Source: Mesostigma viride (taxonomy: Eukaryota > Streptophyta > Mesostigmatophyceae > Mesostigmatales > Mesostigmataceae). Taken from it: 64,000 nt of DNA. Below the pieces are notes generated by a model. The model ran no database searches. It saw only the letters and a program-made list of their open reading frames with translations, and had not been told where the DNA came from. Within the stretch, counting starts at the first letter, position 1; each line of letters opens with the position of its first letter. The position numbers were made by a program, and so were the translations under genes. The DNA lies in contig RPFO01000452.1 in NCBI GenBank assembly GCA_009746045.1, positions 1 to 64,000 of the forward strand, written 5' to 3'. Positions 12,106 through 23,351 of the stretch are shown here, piece by piece.

Positions 12106-12870
12106 GCTAGCAAATGTCACTACCTTTACCTATGCCTGACCTTACAAGTTGAGGATGGTCTAATGTAGTGGCAAACAGGTTATTTACAACAATTCACAGT
12201 TTTTGACATAGTTTGAGGCAACTATACTTACCAAAATGCTTGAAAAAGGCAAAAATTGCACCATTTATGCTAGCAAACGTCACTATTTTGAGATCAAACT
12301 GGGCCCAAACTTGGCCCATGGTCTAATCTAGTGGTGTTTAGGTTGCTTCCAACATTTCATAGCTTTCTGACATAGTTTGATATTGTTTAGTAGCTTACAC
12401 TGAGCAAAATGCTTGAAAATGGCAAAAAATGCACCATTTATGCTAGCAAACGTCACTATTTTGACGTCAGACTGAGCCCAAACTTGGCCCATGGTCTAAT
12501 CTAGTGGTGTTTAGGTTGCTTCCAATATTTCATAGCTTTATGACGTAGTTTGATATTGTTTAGTAGCTTACACTGAGCAAAATGCTTGAAAATGGCAAAA
12601 AATGCAGTATTTATGCTAGCAAACGTCACTATTTTGAGTTCAGATTGACCCCAAACTTTGTGCATGGTCTATTCTAGTGGTAATTAGGTTGCTTGCAAAT
12701 ATCCATGATGGTTTGACGTGATTTAGTACTGTTTCCTATTTATTACTATTTAATTTAACAAAAAATGACAAAAATGTACCTTTATTGCTAGCAAATGTCA
12801 CCAAGATGACGTCCGATCGATACCAAACTTTGTACGAGGTCTATTTTGGTTGCAAACATCATGCATGACA
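12106..12870. repeat. Tandem repeat, about 172-bp units, 4-5 copies
   Basis: The word GCTAGCAAAYGTCAC recurs near 12106, 12269, 12442, 12614 and 12785. Each copy is followed by similar blocks (ACTTGGCCCATGGTCTAATC, TTGATATTGTTTAGTAGC). It occupies the T2 right subterminal region, just inside the terminal repeat. Confidence 0.9.
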
Positions 12871-12915
12871 ATTTTCAGCATAAAAAGACAAACTTCGGTA
12901 CGAAGTACATTTTGC

Positions 12916-12947
12916 GTGCTGGAGTACATTCTTAATGGCTGGTAGGG
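12916..12947 (-). repeat. T2 right terminal inverted repeat
   Basis: 32 bp; on the minus strand it begins CCCTACCAGCCA. Two differences from the left end. Confidence 0.85.
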
Positions 12948-14041
12948 TAAGCAGCGGCATCATTTTCCCCAGACACTGACGAGCTGGCACCTGTCTCCTA
13001 TAAAGAAAGTGGCTCGTGCTTGTTAGAAAGGAGGCAGTGTGCATTTTGCGGGACACAATGCTTTGGTGGCACATGCGTCAGGTAGGTTGTTCCAATGGTC
13101 TCTTCACCTTTCCCACTGAGTAAATGATAGCCTTTGTCATGCTAACCAGAGCAGCTAGCCACAGGTTGGCTGGATAAAAAGTCAGCTTATTTTCTCTTTA
13201 TATACTGCGTGTGTGGTCCTCAACATGTCCGGCTTGTTGGGCATTTTGGAAGAGGGTTTTTAATGTGTTGTTGGGTGGAACAACTTGGTTGTTGGCACAA
13301 AATCACACATTATTAGCCTGAGATAGGCATGACATATGCTGCTCAGGCGTGTCGTCCTACCAGCCTTGTTGTTAAGGGTAGACTCACAAGGCTGGCTGTG
13401 ACGATGGAGGGGTGGGGCGTATGACGCTCCGGACATCCTCCTCACACTCCGTGATCAAAGTGGGCATGTTTTTGGGTGTCTAGGGTAGCAAAACAGATGT
13501 CATTTTGGCTCAGCACTAGCTAAATTCTCTTTTAGCGTCTACCCAGGTGGCATCACAGGAAAATCAATAACTTGAGCTACGCTTGTCAGAATGAGCTCAA
13601 ACTTTGGGGTTGTGTTTCCCCCCACTCAGTGGAATTTAAAATGTATGGATGACCCAATCTGATGTGTTAATGATTTGATTTATTTTTTTTTGCTCAAAAA
13701 AGTACCCATTTTGCGGGAAAATTAATAACTCAAACAAATGTGACCATTTTGGCCATGTAAATAGCCCAGCTTTTAAAAAAGTGGGGGAACTTTGCAGAAA
13801 TGTATGGGCAGGTCATTTGGATAAGTGGTTTGTCTTGGGCAAAATATCTCATAAATAGCGTCTTTTTCTATTTTTAGCTCGCCACCGGTGCGTGGTTGGG
13901 CGTAGTACCCCCAACAAGTGGTGGCATGAATGTCCAAACATCATATTTATGGTACTCAATCATCACTAGATGGTTCCCGAGTGCATTGGAACTGAAATTC
14001 ATTAAAGTCAGTTTTTCAGGCTTTTGGACGTGCGAGTCCCC

Positions 14042-14045
14042 TTAA
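14042..14045. other. Target-site duplication TTAA of T1a, right
   Basis: Partner of 3639-3642, directly beyond the inverted GGGGACTCG end. Confidence 0.75.
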
Positions 14046-15825
14046 TTGCCTTCGCAGCCCTCGAGCTGTCCGAGAGAGAGCAACGCCGGGGTCGGCAGTG
14101 AGCCAGGTTCGCCCCGCCTCGCGCGGCCGCCTCCGAAACCTCCTCAGACTGCACGCATTTCTTATGCGTGCAGACGCAGACTCATTCTACCTGGCCACCC
14201 GAGCCAACCGTCGGCGTCGCCTCGACGCGTTGGCAGGATGAGAATCGAAACGGTGATTGAAAGCATTAAGTCCTCAACCCGCCCCTCCTACCCCATGCAC
14301 CACCTAGCTCCGCCCGGCCCCACCCCCATCACCACCCTGCTCCATCTCCGCCCCCACCCCCGCCTGCACCCCGCCGGCTTTTCGGTACGCACTGAACGCG
14401 CGCCCTTGGCGTGCCCTTGGTCATCGCCACCTTCAACGCTCGCACGCTCCAGCCCGACGCTGACCGCTGTCACTGCTTGCGCAGCGACGACTGTAAGTGC
14501 CATCGAGTCTCCTATCTTATTGGTTTCTGCATCGACAATAATATCGCCATCCCGGGAATCCAAGAACACAGGCGCACTGCATCGGCCCGCGGACCGACTG
14601 CCCTTGCTGCTGACGACATCGACGGCTGGCGGTTCTATTACGGAGGCGGCGACGGCACTGGGAACGGGGGCGTCGGTCTCCTCTGCTCCCCGCTCGCCGT
14701 ACGACACATGGGCGATCGAACCCCAGCTGGTTTGAACGCTCGGCTCCTTGTGGCCACCTTCCATTCGGTGGAGGGCCACTCAACCTACGCCTTGACGGTG
14801 GGCGTCGGTGACGCACCCCACTCCGGCCACCCAGAACAAGATCGCAAGGATCCTTCTTTGCAGCGCTGGAGAACCTGGCGAACGGCACCCCGGTCGCAAC
14901 TACACCCCTAGCATTAGTAGTTTTATATAAATAAGTAGCTTCTGGAAAATGTTCTGGCTGAAAACCAGGAAACAAACAAAAGAAAATTAATTAATTAACT
15001 CCGGGGGCTGAGGACTGGACTAAACAAACAAACAAACAAAATTAAATTAATTAACTCCTGTGGGCTCTGGGTATCACTGACCTCCACTGACTCTAGCCTA
15101 TGGCCGCCGAAGGGGGGCCGCCGGGCCGGATTTCCCGTCCGGCCGAATTGGGGACGGCGTGTACGATATCTACCAAACAAACAAAAGAAATTTATTAATT
15201 AAATAAGTACCCATGTGCCTTGAACGGCTGCAGGACAAACAAACAAACAAAAGGTTTTGATTAAATAATAAAGAACCCTGGCTCCCAACAAACAATCCAG
15301 GGTTATTCGTAATGCAAATACGGCAAAAATTGACCCATAATAACCAACTACTAATGCTAGGGGTGTACCTCGCTCTGCCGGCTACTGGACGCCAACGCAA
15401 CGCTACCACCGGGTACTGGCGGATGTCAGCACGCCCCCAACGGTACGGTCTCCAATGCCAACACTGAACTTTTTGCTGATTTGCTTACGACATGCGATTT
15501 GGTCACTGCCAACTCCAGATGCTTTGGTCACCCACACCTCGCCAACTGGCACTGAACGCTGCATCGACTATGTTGTAATGCGCAAGCGTAATCAAGGATC
15601 TGTACTGGCTGCTCGCTCGCACGTGATCCCACTGGTGCGCTCCGATCATCACATGTCACCGGCCGCCCGCATCCGCCTGCGATTCCCCTCGCACTTTAAT
15701 TCGTCATCACGTACGTGGCACCCCCTGATTTGCGCACAATGCAGTTGCTTGAGATTACAATTAATTCGCCAAAAGCCGGTACCTTTCTGCTACGGTGGAC
15801 CGGTTGCTCGCCAATAGCGTCATCA
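14046..15825 (+). pseudogene. LINE ORF2 N-terminus: AP-endonuclease-like domain, split by a MITE
   Basis: Residues typical of the endonuclease/exonuclease/phosphatase domain of LINEs appear in order: VIATFNARTLQ (14420), IPGIQEHRR (14550), GGVGLLCSP (14665). After the MITE come DANATLPPGT (about 15,390), then CIDYVVMRKR and SDHHMSPAARIRLRFP (15,565-15,690), the usual SDH end of the fold. At least one frameshift lies near 14,850. In the family this domain nicks target DNA for reverse transcription; this copy cannot work as it stands. The sequence stops at the inverted repeat at 15,826, with no reverse transcriptase behind it here. Confidence 0.7.
14903..15365. mobile_element. 463-bp MITE with 20-bp TIRs and TA target duplication
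   Basis: Starts CACCCCTAGCATTAGTAGTT (14903-14922) and ends with its exact inverted complement (15346-15365). TA flanks both sides (14901-14902, 15366-15367). Removing it rejoins the endonuclease reading frame (VATT...SLCRLLDANAT). The TA duplication fits Tc1/mariner-type mobilisation. The interior is rich in AAACAAACAAA and TTAATTAA and encodes nothing. Confidence 0.88.
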
Positions 15826-16031
15826 GGCGGAGCCAATTTTCGGAAGAACCGTTAGGTTCGCCAGAATTGGCGAAGCTTATAAGGCCGTACACGTGAGAAA
15901 ACATAGGAATAGGGGGTGAAAATCCGTCAATCCATTTCCATCCATACATACATGATACATCCATCCATCCACCGAATTTGTCCCGAATTTGCAAGCATAA
16001 GGGTGAGTTTCTTCCGAAAATTGGCTCCGCC
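15826..16031. mobile_element. Small inverted-repeat element (206 bp)
   Basis: A 21-bp terminal repeat (15826-15846, GGCGGAGCCAATTTTCGGAA...) is repeated inverted at 16011-16031. No clear target duplication. The interior has CCATCCAT runs. Confidence 0.6.
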
Positions 16032-16133
16032 GTAGAGTTTCAACGGGCAAGTTGCAAACACGCACGTTACTTGATAAGTTGATATGATGTAGCTGACCTG
16101 CTGATGTGAACACCCGCGCCGGGCACTTTTCCC

Positions 16134-16440
16134 ACAGCCGGATCCGTCCGGATCCGGCAGCCGGATCCGTCCGGATCCGGCAGCCAGATCCGACAGATCC
16201 GGCTGTAAACGAACCGCTGGACACTGGACAGAGGCTGACGCTGAAAAGCCGTTTCCTTATCTCTGCTGCCCATAGGCGGCGTCAGCCTCTGTCCAGTGTC
16301 CAGCGGTTCGTTTACAGCCGGATCTGTCGGATCCGGCAGCCGGATCCGACAGATCCGGCTGTAAACGAACCGCTGGACACTGGACAGAGGCTGACGCTGA
16401 AAAGCCGTTTCCTTATCTCTGCTGCCCATAGGCGGCGTGG
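16134..16440. repeat. Inverted/direct repeat cluster
   Basis: The segment beginning GTAAACGAACCGCTGGACAC occurs directly at about 16205 and 16361, and inverted at about 16279-16316. The flanks are CCGGATCCGTCCGGATCCGG-type palindromic words. The two direct copies share a following ~60 bp up to GCCCATAGGCGGCGT. This looks like a fold-back insertion or a local inverted duplication. Confidence 0.85.
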
Positions 16441-16444
16441 GCAA

Positions 16445-19400
16445 CAAAAAAAACAGCGGAGGTGTTCGGTGAACCTTGGGGAAAACACAGGCTGTAATGG
16501 AGGCGTGGGTACTTGTAACAACAAGAACAACAACAAGAAGAACAACAACAACATCGGTGTAAAACTGGCTTTTGGTTCTCAAATTCTCAGAGGGCGGGGG
16601 CTGAGGACAACATCATCATCATCAACAACAACAACACCGCGACTGCGCGATTGCCAAATGCCAGGGCACGCCATCGTCTGTTAGACTTAGGGCCTCGCAA
16701 CCCCCCACAATTCCGCGAGAAAAAGTGGGAACTAGTTGGCGCCAAAAGGGAACCACCCAGCTGCGAGGCAGCATCCGGGCAATATTGCGGGGAAAGATGG
16801 CCGGGGTGTGCTCATCAACCTTCCTGACTATTGCGTACTTGGCTATCCTCCAAGCCATATTGGTCGTGGTACGCTTGCTGACGACATCATTGTGGATCCA
16901 GGTTTTCTTTTTTTTACCGGGCTCTCTCGTGCCGCGCTAGTGATCCGACAGTGATATTGATATGATATATTAGGGGCTTTAGCTTCCCGCCTTTGTTTAA
17001 TTTCGGTACCCACTGTTTCAGTATTCAGATCACATATCGTAGCCACGTTTGCACAGCTTCTGTGAGAACGGCTGTCGATCGTGCAGTAATTCGGCATATA
17101 TGATATAATGCCGGATTTAAAGCGAAGAGATGGTAAAGGCGGATCATGCATGTTATAAAACCTTGTTTACATTACGATACTTCTAGATCTTCATGGACCA
17201 TATTATTAGTATCTCTTGTTAGCGTTGGCTTTGTTTATTTTTACGTGGGTGCCTTAACTCTGCTGAAAGCAATTTTATTTTTTAATATATATGTAAATAT
17301 TACACTTCTTTCTCGATTGCTGAATAGCCAAGTTAGCAGCATCAACCCGGCTGGTCACCCGGCCGCGCGCGCTCCGTTCATCAGATATTCCATGGATGGC
17401 TCATGGATCATATCAGCCTTTATATACATACCGCTGCTGACTACCAGTTCCGTCAACGCACCACTAGCTGTACTAGAGCTAACTAAGTACTCCCACGTAC
17501 ACTTGGGTAGTTTCGCACCCAGACTATTAAATGCCAGGCGACACTCTTAGTGAGTAGTTTTTATGATGCGCCTGAGGTTTGCCTTCGGGCATAACAGAAG
17601 GCCGGACGTGGCAGTCCCTCCCCCCTTCTGATCTTCTGTGTAGCATATTCAGGAATTGAAATCTCAAGATGCTCGGATCCTTGTTTTCCCTACAGCAGGA
17701 TTGTGTGTGTTAATTGATTTAGTTGTATATCAGCCTTCGATAATTAGCTGTGTTACATGTCAACCATATCAATTACCACCATGACTGGCAATGAATAGCT
17801 TGTTGTGAAGAGGCCCCGCAACTCGCAAGCGGCCAATACACTTGGGGTCAGGGGGGGGGGAAACGGGGCCGGGAGTATCATAATTGTGTAAATAATAAGA
17901 ACTAGCCGTTTGCGACAATGCCCTAGCGCGTGTGCATTTTTGTTGTTTGGGGGGGGGGGGGGGGGAAGAGGGGGGAAGGAAGGCGGGGAAGACACCCCCG
18001 ACTATTCTCAACCCCTGGTCCCTGCGGAGAGGGGCGAATCATCAGGGATTCAGCCATTCAGGGGTCGTCCACCCACCCCCCTATTATAGGGGGAGCCCCC
18101 CCCCCCCCCCCCCTTTCCAAGCTGGGTTCTGAGGGTTCTGCCCCCTGCTAACCTGCGCCGTACGGGGGCTTCAACCGGCCTGGGGGGGGGCGGGCAGCTA
18201 GGAGGGCTTCGAGCCTTCGCCCCCCACCACTGGGTGATCCATGCAGATTCAAAGGAGGGATAGGGGCGGTCGAAGCAGCTAGGGGGCGTGGGGGGCATGT
18301 AAAGGGGATAGACATAGCATGATTCGTACTAACACGACATCATCCCTGCCCACCTTCTTGTTTGATTTGTTCCTACTGCAGCAGCCCCGGATGGCGCTCG
18401 CAGGTTCGTTTTGCATGAAGAATCCTGGTGTGATATATCATTGACCTGTAGCACACCTTCGCGTGCCTGCCCGTCATAACTCCTTGATGTGAAGCATGAT
18501 CACTCGATCTGATAGCCTTTTCTTCAGTCATACACCCCTCGCATTGTTAATTTTACCAAAGAATTGTGAGGCTGGGCGACCATCGCGACCACCTGCAAAC
18601 GAAAAATAAAAGAAAAGACTTTAATTAATCAATTCACGAGTGTACTCCCCTGTCGTTTTTCTATAGCCAAACAAACAAAGAAAGCGTAAATATTTATTCT
18701 TTGACGTTTGTTTTCACGTTTGCTGCTTTCTGACGACAATGTAAGATCGGTTGATATTAGTTAGTTTCGGCTTCGTCCTCTAGGTTTGTACGTCTTAGTA
18801 CTACCAGATTCCAGCCGTGGTCAACCTGCCTACGCAGCCAGTTCAACGGTGGTTCGTTAACCAACCTAACTAACTATCTAATAAATAATGTAATTGGATG
18901 GGCCCAGTAGTACTTCCAACCAATAAAACAATATTATGTTTTACTGAAGGCCGGCCTTTCGGCTGAACCGAATTAAAAGGGTTAACAATGCGGGGGGTGT
19001 ATGTACTTGGCGTTGCACATCCATGCCCAACCTTCAACCATATTATTCCCATTTTCCATACTCACTTTGCGTGAGGTGTGCACACAGAATTATTATGTAC
19101 TAGCCTTCTCTCTATCTCCAGGCCGTGAGCACTAGCGTGTACAGCTGCCAGCATTGAAGCTTCGTATAAAAGCGCATGAAGATGATTGCCTTGTGTCACA
19201 GTGTATATAGTGTCTAATTCTCCACTGAGTGCCCTAGTTGCATCCATGAGCAGCCTCCGTTGCATCGGCCAATGCAACCAGCATAAGCGATTCCCGGCCT
19301 GCTAATGCATTTGAAGTTCATATGAATGGTACATGTTGTTCCTTATTGTCATGGACGAGTGGTGAGCGGCATCATTGGGTATAACATTTAGGTCCATGCA

Positions 19401-20392
19401 TACAATTGTACCACATAATTTATCAGTAGCTAGGTCTGGCCACCGTGCAACTTAACTAACAATTAACCATCAACCCCACATAGTACCCCCCAAGTCCCAA
19501 CCCCACCCGGCACCCCACCAGTCGAGGGCACTTTCATTGGTGCCATTATGCCACTGAGTAAATGTGGATGATGAGTATCTAACTTTGTGCCTGGGGCAGC
19601 TGCAGTTGTTGCATGGCCGGGACTGGGAAGGAGTTACTGCTCCCATATTTTGTGTATTGGCCAATGATGTCGGCATGTTGGAACCTCACATCTCCATTGT
19701 CCTTTTCCGCATCCCCATCTGTTTGTTGTTTTATCTGTGCATGTTAGCTCATACATGTGCCTCTTAATGCTCTAACTCCGCTCACCTTGCCGACCCTTGC
19801 TCCGACGCCCCCTCTAAAACTTACTGGCCTCGCACCATACTAACAGTCCGCCAATCACGTCGATCATGTGCACCACTTGATACGTTACCTAGGAACTTGT
19901 CACTGCTGTGCATGCCTGCCTAAATGCATATCTACACACACGTGCACACGCACACCCACGACACCCATGCCCACCAATGCACCCACAGCGCCGCTGGGAA
20001 CCCGGCCATGCAGATCCCTTTCCACCATGGTCGACCCCGTATCCCTCCCATTCCTGCATCAATCCCCCCATCCTGCACCAACCCAAATGTTGTGAATGCA
20101 TCATGAACGGGTGGGTTCTGTCTGTACTGTATGTTAGTGAAGCGGGGCCATTGGCTAGCTGGGCATGCCATGTGGTGTTGCTGGCCCTCCCCGCGAGTCT
20201 ATGCACGTAGAACTGGCTGCAATTCTTCTGGCTCGTTCATGGTTATGTTTTGTGAGCGGGCCACACATGTCAAATCAGGCTGGCTTCGCCCTTGGCGTGT
20301 CGTGTGGCATGTTGGAATGCTGAGGCTGGCCCATCGTGTCAACATTCATTGTGGTATGTATGCTGTGGGCCCTTTTACTCCCACACGCACAG
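16445..20392. other. Intergenic or 5' region of the RTX gene, no confident gene
   Basis: Holds short AACAAC runs (16510-16640), a G homopolymer (about 17948-17966), a C homopolymer (about 18096-18112), and AT-rich stretches. Upstream exons of the RTX gene probably lie here, but I could not place them. The acceptor at 20391-20392 requires an exon ending in phase 1. Confidence 0.4.
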
Positions 20393-22285
20393 GCACGGAC
20401 GGCGACGACTTCATCGATATATATGCCTTAAATTTGTTTAATAGCATTGACGTATCAGGCGAGAACGGCAACGACAGAATCGATATAGAGGTCACGGATA
20501 TTCATGATAATAGCGTGGCTGTATCAGGCGGCGATGGCAGCGACGACATATATGTTGATGTGATGTATAGCGGCAACATGGACGTATCAGGCGATAATGG
20601 CGACGACAGCATGTTTGTAAATACGTTTGACACTACTGGTAATATTGCTGCATCAGGCGGCGATGGCAGCGACGTGATTGTTCTGGATGTCTATACCACC
20701 AATGACCATATTGCTGTATCAGGCGGCAATGGCAGCGACGACATATATGTTGATGTCATTAACGCTAACAATGGCGGGATAACTGTATCAGGTGGCGATG
20801 GCAGCGACTACGTCGGTGTGGCTGTCGAACACACTGAAGGTGATGTTGCTGTATCCGGCGAGAATGGCGACGACGTGGTCGTTGTGGATGTCCAATACAC
20901 TGAAGGCGATGTTGCTGCATCAGGCGGCAGTGGCAGCGACTACGTCTATATGGGTGTCTATAGAAGTGATGGCGATGTTGCTGCATCAGGCGGCAATGGC
21001 AGCGACTTCTTAAATGTGAATGTCTATAGAACTAGTGGCAACGTGGCTGTTGCGGGCGAGAATGGCGGCGACCGCGTCGATGTGGATGTCCAATACACTG
21101 AAGGCGATGTTGCTGTATCAGGCGGCAATGGCGAGGACAGAATGGATGTATATGTCTATGATGCTGGTGGTGACGTTGCTGTATCAGGCGGGGACGCCAA
21201 GGACAGAATGGATGTATATGTCTATGATGCTGTTGGTGACGTTGCTGTATCAGGCGGGGACGGCGACGATAACATGGATGTTGGGGCTGGACTTGGCAAC
21301 AAATTTGACATATCAGGCGGCGCTGGCAACGATGACGTTGGTCTTTACGTTGGACGTGTTGGCTTTAACGTTAATGTACACGGCGGGGATGGCAATGACA
21401 CCATTGGTGTTGATGTTTCAGAGACCATGAACATGGACGTCTCAGGCGAGAGCGGCGACGACGTTATCCACGTAGATAACACTCTTCTTAACCAGGGCGT
21501 CCTTGAGGTATCAGGTGGGCATGGCAGCGACCTCGTCCGTGTTGATGTCAACACTGTTTTATATGGCGACATTGCTGTATCGGGAGGCGATGGCGGTGAT
21601 TACATTGGTGTTTATGTCTCTGATGGCAACGGGTTCGCCAACAACATTTCCGTAGCAGGCGGCGATGGCAACGACGGCATCTTTGTTGGTGTCCGTGATA
21701 CCGATGGCAGCATTGCTGTTTCGGGCGAGAATGGGAACGACATAATCGGTGTTTTGGTCTCTGGTACCGACGGCAGCATTGCTGTTTCGGGCGAGAATGG
21801 CAACGACCACATCGATGTATATGTCGTTGATCATAATGGTGATGTTGCTGTGTCAGGCGGTGATGGGAATGACAACGTGCGTGTGAGCAGCCAAGCCTTT
21901 GAGGCCTTCACTGTGCTGGGGGGCAGCGGCAACGACACACTCACCAGTATCGGGTCAGGCCGTGGCACCATGGATGGTGGTGATGGGTCAGACACGGTCT
22001 GGGGCGGTGCTGGCAATGACACCTTGTCAGGGGGGCGGGGGGATGACTACCTCCACGGGGAGGATCATGATGCGGACTATGATAGTATATATGGCGGTGC
22101 GGGCAGTGACATCCTGTATGGTGGTACGGCCGACCTCGTCGATGGTGGAGAGGATGATGACATCCTTCTGGGTGTGGATGGCAGCACGCGGTTCTTTGGC
22201 GGGCCGGGCCTGAACATCATCATCGACGGGCGAGGGCTCAATTACGCAGTCAACAACACGGACGGGGGCGTGGACGAGTATGCAG
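20393..22285 (+). CDS. RTX-like calcium-binding repeat protein (large internal exon)
   Basis: The open frame covers 20131-22329. I place an exon from the AG at 20391-20392 to the GT at 22286, because repeat-type sequence starts and stops there and both borders are phase 1. It encodes 23 repeats of about 24 residues with the core VSGGDGSDxhxVxV, followed by five classic RTX nonapeptide motifs (GGDGSDTVW, GGAGNDTLS, GGRGDDYLH, GGAGSDILY, GGEDDDILL; about 21,970-22,180). RTX repeats fold as beta-rolls that bind Ca2+ between GGxGxD turns and usually act outside the cell. The long 24-residue spacing is unusual for RTX. The family is best known from secreted bacterial proteins, so an old transfer is possible, but the introns suggest domestication. 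Downstream exons link it plausibly to the root-cap-like region. No signal peptide was located because the first exon is unknown. Confidence 0.75.
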
Positions 22286-22467
22286 GTAGGGCCATTGGTT
22301 CTGCATTGTGCATGGGCATGTGTACGTAATTTGCTATTGCTGTATTATGTAAGATATCTATATTAGTAGTAGCTGAAACCCAGTAATGCTGGGTATATGC
22401 TGTGGGAGTGTATCATACATATTGGAGGGAGCGAGTATCTGTAAATCTGCTGGCTTGAACCCGCCAG

Positions 22468-22509
22468 GTGGCCTGTACCACTTTGATTACCTGGCCATTG
22501 ACGTTTGTC
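22468..22509 (+). CDS. Candidate small exon of the RTX gene
   Basis: After an AG at 22466-22467, the phase that follows the RTX exon reads GGLYHFDYLAID, then a GT. The joined protein would read VDEYAGGLYHFDYLAID. Phase and residues fit, but this is a prediction only. Confidence 0.35.
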
Positions 22510-23147
22510 CTTGTCTGTATTTTATGGTGGTTGCGTTTAGCATGTGCCACCTGTATGCCTGCTGAAGGAGGCACACCCTGCTATAACCACTACTTGACAG
22601 CGGTGTTGTTTTTAGGGACCTGGGCTATAACCTACTCAGACATTTTTTGGTATGTAGTTCGTTGTGATTAGGCAGCTGTAATGAGTTCAGCTAGTAGAAT
22701 GATTAATAAGTGTCATCCTGTACCCAGTTACCGTTGGCTGCATTACTGCCTGACAGCCTTCTGTTTACATGGACAAGATGTGTTATCTCTATAGGGGGTA
22801 TTGTTGCCATGGGTCGCGGGCCGGGCGCAATGCTGTGCAGGTGACTTTTCTGGTTTGATCTTCCTTGTAAATTTAGGGGGATTCTGAGTAAATATGCACC
22901 CGAAGGATTTCAGGAGTTGAACGCTAGCGCAGGAGTTGCGATTTTAGCACTCGCATGTGAATAAGTATTTGCATGCGCTGTACAGTATGCTGTCTTCGGA
23001 GCACAGCTGCAAGGGCTTATTCGTTTGGGCCCCCGCATGCTTGTGCACTACAATAGGAGAGAAAATCACTAAGCGCGCTTCTCCCTGAGGTAGTGCTGCT
23101 TCAAAGAATGTTCAAAAAGAACACGTTTGTGTCTGCATGCACTCCAG

Positions 23148-23351
23148 TCCCTGCATATGCATCACTGTTGGTCATGCCTCACCCTGTCCATTGGCCGTGC
23201 TGGACCCTGTCGACCCCACCAGTCTGTGCCAACAACCGCAGGGGGCAGGACTGGGGCTGTCCCGCCGGCTTTGCCTGCAAGCTGAGCGATGGGAGGTCTC
23301 CGGGCCACCGCAAGGCGGGGGATCGGTGCCTTCCAGAAACGTGTACGTGCC
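23148..23351 (+). CDS. Candidate Cys-rich exon
   Basis: A frame open from 23093 contains PPVCANNRRGQDWGCPAGFA, then CKLSDG...DRCLPETCTC. The Cys spacing resembles the short Cys-rich modules that precede root-cap-type domains in algal secreted proteins (known in general, not checked here). An AG at 23146-23147 and a GT at about 23352 are usable borders. The rest of 22.5-24.6 kb shows no other clear exon. Confidence 0.4.

Larger units (their letters stand above)
4460..12947 (+). mobile_element. T2: 8.5-kb DNA transposon with 32-bp TIRs and TAA target duplication
   Basis: The left terminus (4460-4491, starting CCCTGCCAGCCGTTAAGAAT) is the inverted complement of 12916-12947 with 2 mismatches in 32. 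TAA flanks both ends (4457-4459 and 12948-12950). The T1 copy at 58.7-59.9 kb has the same flanks joined with a single TAA (59,446-59,448), which is the unoccupied site. Contents: an AT-rich left end, hexanucleotide arrays, a palindrome with 297-bp arms, a broken ORF (8743-9402), a 571-codon ORF and a 172-bp tandem repeat. A 3-bp TAA duplication is compatible with PIF/Harbinger-like, CACTA-like or Zator-like elements. No catalytic core was recognised, so the superfamily is open. Confidence 0.85.
3643..14041 (+). mobile_element. T1a: TTAA-flanked DNA transposon, interrupted by T2
   Basis: The ends read GGGGACTCG(G)C at 3643 and, inverted, GCGAGTCCCC at 14032-14041. TTAA stands immediately outside both ends (3639-3642 and 14042-14045). 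With the nested T2 removed the element is about 1.9 kb, close to the 1.92-kb relative at 50,463-52,379. It shares the GGTGCGCGCACC palindrome near 3,720 and long internal similarity with copies at 28,082-29,490, 50,463-52,379 and 58,704-59,916. No transposase is encoded in the T1 part, so it is non-autonomous. TTAA targeting is known for piggyBac and Kolobok superfamilies; which applies here is not decided. Confidence 0.8.

Noticed and set aside
14046..14735. 229-codon frame as an independent gene
   Set aside because: Endonuclease motifs lie in the neighbouring frame from 14,411; this frame is upstream filler of the LINE.
17146..17550. 134-codon frame with hydrophobic stretches
   Set aside because: AT-rich codons giving chance Leu/Ile/Phe runs; no homology, splice or start support.
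17948..18112. G and C homopolymers as a regulatory quadruplex pair
   Set aside because: Simple runs of uncertain length and no gene beside them to regulate.
20131..20392. N-terminal 87 codons of the long RTX frame as part of the protein
   Set aside because: Composition changes sharply at the AG at 20391-20392 and the upstream residues look like intron translation.
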